From assembly GCA_021799555.1 (NCBI GenBank), contig JAJZAG010000121.1:1-10115 (forward strand): DNA of 10,115 nucleotides, read 5' to 3'. Shown piece by piece: positions 7,165 through 10,115 of the stretch; within the stretch, counting starts at the first letter, position 1, and each line of letters opens with the position of its first letter. A program made the translations under genes and the position numbers. The notes below the pieces were generated by a model. That model saw nothing but the letters and a program-made list of their open reading frames with translations, was not told where the DNA came from and made no database searches. This DNA is from Deltaproteobacteria bacterium (GTDB taxonomy: Bacteria; Desulfobacterota; Binatia; Binatales; Binataceae).

Positions 7165-7267
7165 CTACGCGGCCTGCGGGGTTTTCAGTGAGACGGTCTT
7201 CGAGATTCCCAGACGGTCGATCGTGACGCCGCGAATTTGGCCGGCGCGCCGCATCGCGTGCTGGTTG
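7165..7267 (-). repeat. smc 3'-end duplicate, copy 2
   Basis: The minus strand encodes NQHAMRRAGQIRG, then VTIDRLGISKTVSLKTPQAA and a TAG stop at 7167-7165. This matches the last 33 codons of smc in frame (23 of 33 residues; 86 of 103 bases by hand, no gaps). Similarity continues past the stop: 7156-7180 is identical to 8659-8683. Against copy 1 it matches at 96 of 103 bases, with the same substitutions relative to local smc (for example Asp to Gly, Met to Ile). Copies 1 and 2 therefore share an ancestor apart from the present smc tail. It lies between brnT and the sulfide:quinone oxidoreductase gene and has no start codon of its own. Confidence 0.88.
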
Positions 7268-7411
7268 AGGCATGGCGGTCGATTGGTCTTATCGGTTCAG
7301 ACGCCGTGACTGAATTCTGGCGGTGAGCTAGGGTTAATCACAGATGGCCGGAGATGCGCTGAACATTCGGAATTCGGGCAATCGTGCGAAGCGATCAAGG
7401 AGGATGTCGGT

Positions 7412-8617
7412 ATGCACAAGGTCGTTGTCGCCGGAGGTAGCTTTGCCGGACTGACCGCCGCTTTTGACCTCAAGCGCAGGCTCGGTTCGGACGTCGAAGT
7501 CACTGTCATCTCGAAAAGCGACCAGTTCGTTTTCATTCCCTCGCTGATCTGGCTGGTTCCAGGATGGCGCACGGAGAGTCAAATTTCGTTTCCGCTCGCG
7601 CCGTCGTTTCAGAAAAAAGGCATCCGATTCGTCCACGACGCGATCGCGCGGATCGAGCCTGAGCGCAACCTCGTTCACACCACCAATGGCGCAGAACCGT
7701 ACGACTACCTGGTGGTGTGCACCGGGCCGTATCTCAACTTTGCGGCGGTTCCGGGAACCGGGCCCGAAGGCGGCTATACTCAATCGGTGTGCAACCTGCC
7801 GCACGCGCAAATCGCGCGGCGGCGATGGCAAGAATATTTACGCGACCCGGGCGACATCGTTGTCGGCGCCACGCAAGGCGCAAGCTGCCTTGGCGCCGCC
7901 TATGAAATGGCGCTCAATCAGGCGTACGCGCTGGTGCGCGCCGGAATCCGCGACAAAGTGCAGGTTCATTTTGTCACGCCGGAACCGTATGTTGCGCATT
8001 TCGGACTCGGCGGGATCGAGGGCGGCGAGGCGGCGGTAACGCGTCTGCTCGAAAAAAACCAAATTCAGGTGCACCTTAACGTCGCCGTCGACGGGATCAC
8101 GCCGGATAAAATCCGCTTGAGCAACGGCGAGGAGATCGGATACCGATATGCGGCGCTGATTCCGCCATTCATGGGGATTGAGGCGGTCCGCAATTCGCCC
8201 GGGATTGGCGACGCCAAAGGCTTTATCCCGGTGAACGACTATTACCAGCATTCTCAGATCGACAATATCTACGCCGCCGGGATCGCGGTCGCGCTTGCTT
8301 CGCCCGATCCCACTCCGGTTCCAACCGGAGCGCCGAAGACCGCATACATGTCTGAAATCATGGCGCGGACGGCCGCGCACAATATCGCCGCGCGAATTCA
8401 CAAGGAGAAATTGTCTCCGGTTCCGATCGTCGATATTCAGGCGCTCTGCCTGCTCGACGCGGGCAATACCGGCGTGTTCTTCATGGTGGACCGGCTCCAG
8501 CGCAAGACGCGGCGCCGCACGATCGTGATGCCGGGGCCGATGATGCACGTGGGGAAGTTTATGTTCGAGAAATACTTCATGTGGAAAAGCCGCGGCGGAA
8601 GAACCTATCTCCCCTAA
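7412..8617 (+). CDS. sqr: Sulfide:quinone oxidoreductase (FAD-dependent)
   Basis: 401 residues, close to the family's usual length. The N-terminal FAD dinucleotide fold has VVVAGGSFAGLTAAFDL (4-20) and an acidic strand end at V-E-V-T-V-I. Family marks follow: FVFIPSLIWLVPGWR (39-53), GYTQSVCNLPHA (121-132), GASCLGAAYE (156-165), VPTGAPKTAYMSE (303-315) and LCLLDAGNTGVFF (345-357). Cys127, Cys159 and Cys346 sit where the three redox cysteines of characterised SQRs lie. This argues for real sulfide oxidation and not for a generic type II NADH dehydrogenase. The end (KFMFEKYFMWKSRGG) resembles the membrane-docking amphipathic helix. The enzyme passes electrons from sulfide to membrane quinone, forming polysulfide or sulfur. 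A strong AAGGAGG (7397-7403) lies 8 bp before the ATG. No other sulfur gene is adjacent. It is flanked by smc-tail copy 2 and smc itself. Confidence 0.87.
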   Translation: MHKVVVAGGSFAGLTAAFDLKRRLGSDVEVTVISKSDQFVFIPSLIWLVPGWRTESQISFPLAPSFQKKGIRFVHDAIARIEPERNLVHTTNGAEPYDYLVVCTGPYLNFAAVPGTGPEGGYTQSVCNLPHAQIARRRWQEYLRDPGDIVVGATQGASCLGAAYEMALNQAYALVRAGIRDKVQVHFVTPEPYVAHFGLGGIEGGEAAVTRLLEKNQIQVHLNVAVDGITPDKIRLSNGEEIGYRYAALIPPFMGIEAVRNSPGIGDAKGFIPVNDYYQHSQIDNIYAAGIAVALASPDPTPVPTGAPKTAYMSEIMARTAAHNIAARIHKEKLSPVPIVDIQALCLLDAGNTGVFFMVDRLQRKTRRRTIVMPGPMMHVGKFMFEKYFMWKSRGGRTYLP

Positions 8618-8649
8618 CAGGTTGTTGAAGGGGTTTTTTCAACAACCTG
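8618..8649. terminator. 12-bp perfect hairpin between sqr and smc (probable bidirectional terminator)
   Basis: CAGGTTGTTGAA at 8618-8629 pairs exactly with 8638-8649 around an 8-base loop GGGGTTTT. It begins 1 base after the sqr stop codon and lies between two convergent genes, where a shared terminator is expected. The T run sits in the loop and first arm junction, not after the stem, so it is not a textbook intrinsic terminator on either strand. A small repeat or insertion-element end is an alternative. Confidence 0.55.
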
Positions 8650-8667
8650 CGGCAGGCCGGCGGATCG

Positions 8668-10050
8668 CTACGCGGCCTGCGGGATTTTCAGCGAGATGAT
8701 TTTCGAGATTCCGGGGCGGTCCATTGTGACGCCGTGAATTTGGTCCGCGCGCTGCATCGTGCGCTGATTGTGCGTGATCACGATGAATTGCGAGCGGCCC
8801 TTGAGCTCGGAGAGCAGATCGGTGAAGCGCGCGAGGCTGAATTCGTCGAGCGGCGCATCGACTTCATCCATCACGCAGAACGGGCTGGGATTGAGCAGGA
8901 ACAGCGAGAATACCAGCGCCATCGCGGAAAGCGCCTTTTCGCCGCCCGACAGGAGTCCGATCTCTTTGACCTTCTTGCCGGCGGGCTGAACGAGGATCGT
9001 GACCCCCGCCTCCGAGGTTTCGGTCGCCTCGACCAGTTCGAGGCGGCCTTTGCCGCCGCGCATCAGCTTGGGGAACAGCTCTTCGAAATTTTTTGCGGCG
9101 CCCTCGAAGGTTTCGGCGAAGCGGCGACGCGCCTCGCGGTTGAGCTTCGCGATCGTCTGAGTCAGGTCCGCGAGCGCGGCGTCGAGATCGGTCCGTTCGG
9201 CTTCCAAAGCGGCCGAGCGCTCTTCGAGCTCTTTGACCTCGCTGTCGGCGGCGAGATTCACTTCGCCGATTCGTTCGGCCTTGGCGCGCAATTCGACCAG
9301 ACGCGATTCATCGGCGCAGCGGTCGCGTCCTTCGAGGGCGGGCACTATTTCGGCGGCGGCCGCGTCGAAATCGAGCTCGAACTTCTCGCGGAAGCTGCGC
9401 TCGAGTTCTTCGCTGAGCGTGTGCGCGCGTTCGCGGCGCAGATTGCATTCGGCGGCTTCGCTTTCGAGCGTGCGCAGATGGTCGAGGGCGGCCTTCAGGC
9501 GTTCGCGGGCGGCTTCGTGGCCGCGTTCGCGATCGGCGGATTCGGCGCCGAGGCGCGCCACGGCGGCTTCGAGTTCGGTTTCGCGCACGCGCGCGGCTTC
9601 TTCCTGTTCGGCGATCTTTTCAAGCTCGCGTGCAAACTCGGCGCGCTCGGCGTGGGCCCGTTCGAGGCTTTGGCGATGCTCGCGGAGCCGGGTCTCGACT
9701 TGTGCCGCCGTCTCGAGGGCGTGGGCGAGTTCGCGGCGCATCGCGGCAAGCTCGGATTTGCGCGCCTCAACGCGCGCCGATGCTTCGGCCACCGAGGCGC
9801 CGAGCTGTTCGGCGGCGGCGCGATGGGCCGCGATTTCGTCGCGCACGAGCGCAAGGCGCGAACGCGCTTCCTGCTCGGCAATCGCAAGCGCCTCGAGCCG
9901 GGCGTTCGAGGTCACGATGAGCGACGCAATCTCCTCGATCCTCGCGGCGGCGCCCGCGACTCGCTGCGCCGCCAGCGCGGCTTCCTGCTCGGCGCGACGG
10001 CCGGGCGGACGACGCTGACCGGCGAGGGCCTGCAGCACAACGATGGCCAC
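8668..10050 (-). CDS. smc: Chromosome partition protein SMC, C-terminal part (broken upstream)
   Basis: The frame gives 460 residues from a GTG at 10050 and stays open to the right edge, but the true protein is about 1,150-1,200 residues, so its N-terminal head and hinge are missing. Residues about 22-310 are heptad-rich Ala/Glu/Arg coiled coil. The C-terminal ATPase head follows: RRRFAETFEGAAKNFEELF, then the ABC signature LSGGEKALSAMAL (367-379), Walker B FCVMDEVDAPLDE (391-403) and the histidine switch VITHNQ (424-429). It ends VTMDRPGISKIISLKIPQAA. SMC shapes and segregates the chromosome with ScpA and ScpB. SMC-like sequence stops near residue 22-25 (about 9980-9990). Beyond that the minus frame is antisense to an aceE fragment, so the GTG is not a real start. 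The 3' end is duplicated at 6367-6483 and 7165-7267. Confidence 0.9.
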   Translation of the reverse strand: MAIVVLQALAGQRRPPGRRAEQEAALAAQRVAGAAARIEEIASLIVTSNARLEALAIAEQEARSRLALVRDEIAAHRAAAEQLGASVAEASARVEARKSELAAMRRELAHALETAAQVETRLREHRQSLERAHAERAEFARELEKIAEQEEAARVRETELEAAVARLGAESADRERGHEAARERLKAALDHLRTLESEAAECNLRRERAHTLSEELERSFREKFELDFDAAAAEIVPALEGRDRCADESRLVELRAKAERIGEVNLAADSEVKELEERSAALEAERTDLDAALADLTQTIAKLNREARRRFAETFEGAAKNFEELFPKLMRGGKGRLELVEATETSEAGVTILVQPAGKKVKEIGLLSGGEKALSAMALVFSLFLLNPSPFCVMDEVDAPLDEFSLARFTDLLSELKGRSQFIVITHNQRTMQRADQIHGVTMDRPGISKIISLKIPQAA

Positions 10051-10115
10051 TCGCTGCTGCTGGCCTCGGTGTCGCAGGCGTGCGTATCGTATGACTGCGC
10101 ATGGGCCTTCGAGCT
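9976..10115 (+). CDS. aceE: Pyruvate dehydrogenase E1 component (AceE), internal fragment
   Basis: On the plus strand, the frame starting at 9976 reads RGFLLGATAGRTTLTGEGLQ, then HNDGHSLLLASVSQACVSYD, then CAWAFE and runs off the right edge. This is the conserved AceE segment 'GFLxGxTAGRTTLxGEGLQHxDGHS ... YD-x-A-x-A-x-E' from the middle of the homodimeric E1 subunit, which decarboxylates pyruvate with thiamine diphosphate. Directly upstream the same frame (residues such as RNLLDPRGGARDSLRRQ) no longer resembles AceE, where a 'QR-x-G-D-L-x-W-A-A' stretch is expected. The gene is therefore broken at about 9976-9985, and the other side is smc on the opposite strand. The first half of aceE is absent, so this piece has no start. 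It may reflect a rearrangement or a misjoined contig. Confidence 0.8.

Noticed and set aside
7061..7273. N-terminal extension of BrnT to an ATG at 7273
   Set aside because: The extra residues are the smc-tail duplicate read out of frame; the ATG at 7060 gives the normal BrnT length and opening motif.
9495..10102. Several long open frames opposite or beside smc (9233-10018 +, 9495-9887 -, 9767-10102 -)
   Set aside because: Ser/Ala/Arg-rich shadows created by the GC-rich coiled-coil codons of smc.
1..10115. CRISPR arrays, tRNA, rRNA, insertion-sequence transposases
   Set aside because: No regularly spaced repeats, no cloverleaf-like sequence and no transposase or integrase motif were seen on either strand.

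Overview
The window (about 10.1 kb, GC-rich) reads as a fragment of a Gram-negative, outer-membrane bacterium. The evidence is a TonB-dependent receptor with a signal peptide and a large exported beta-propeller protein. The mix (carboxypeptidase-regulatory-domain TonB receptor, FG-GAP protein with the long N-terminal domain, homodimeric-type pyruvate dehydrogenase E1, sulfide:quinone reductase) would suit an Acidobacteriota/Desulfobacterota/Binatota-like soil or groundwater lineage. No rRNA or tRNA is present, so taxonomy stays an inference.

Layout, left to right. 1-207 (+) is the C-terminal end of a GFA-family (glutathione-dependent formaldehyde-activating-like) protein, open at the left edge. 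It is followed 3 bp later by a GNAT acetyltransferase (211-744, +). A gene-free 441-bp stretch precedes an exported seven-blade FG-GAP protein (1186-3105, -, TTG start). 3106-3744 is non-coding apart from a decayed, frameshifted second GFA-like gene (about 3480-3723, +). A TonB-dependent outer-membrane receptor fills 3745-6120 (-). A brnT-brnA toxin-antitoxin operon lies at 7060-6501 (-), a sulfide:quinone oxidoreductase at 7412-8617 (+), and the C-terminal part of SMC at 8668-10050 (-). At the right edge the plus strand encodes an internal piece of AceE (pyruvate dehydrogenase E1).

The most notable structure is that the last about 100-117 bp of smc, including its stop codon, occur three times in the same orientation: at 6367-6483, at 7165-7267 and in smc itself (8668-8784). 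The first two copies resemble each other (about 93% by hand count) more than they resemble the local smc (about 83-86%), and they flank brnTA as direct repeats. Copy 2 and smc flank the sulfide:quinone oxidoreductase gene. This looks like successive acquisition of small gene cassettes at the 3' end of smc, each leaving a duplicated gene tail. No integrase is visible here.

The second notable structure is the join, within the last about 140 bp, between the middle of smc (-) and the middle of aceE (+). Both genes are broken at the same point, at a short sequence that also occurs inside smc. This is either a rearrangement breakpoint or, quite possibly, a chimeric contig end. No wholly new system is evident. 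The sqr, brnTA and receptor genes belong to known families and the novelty lies in their arrangement.
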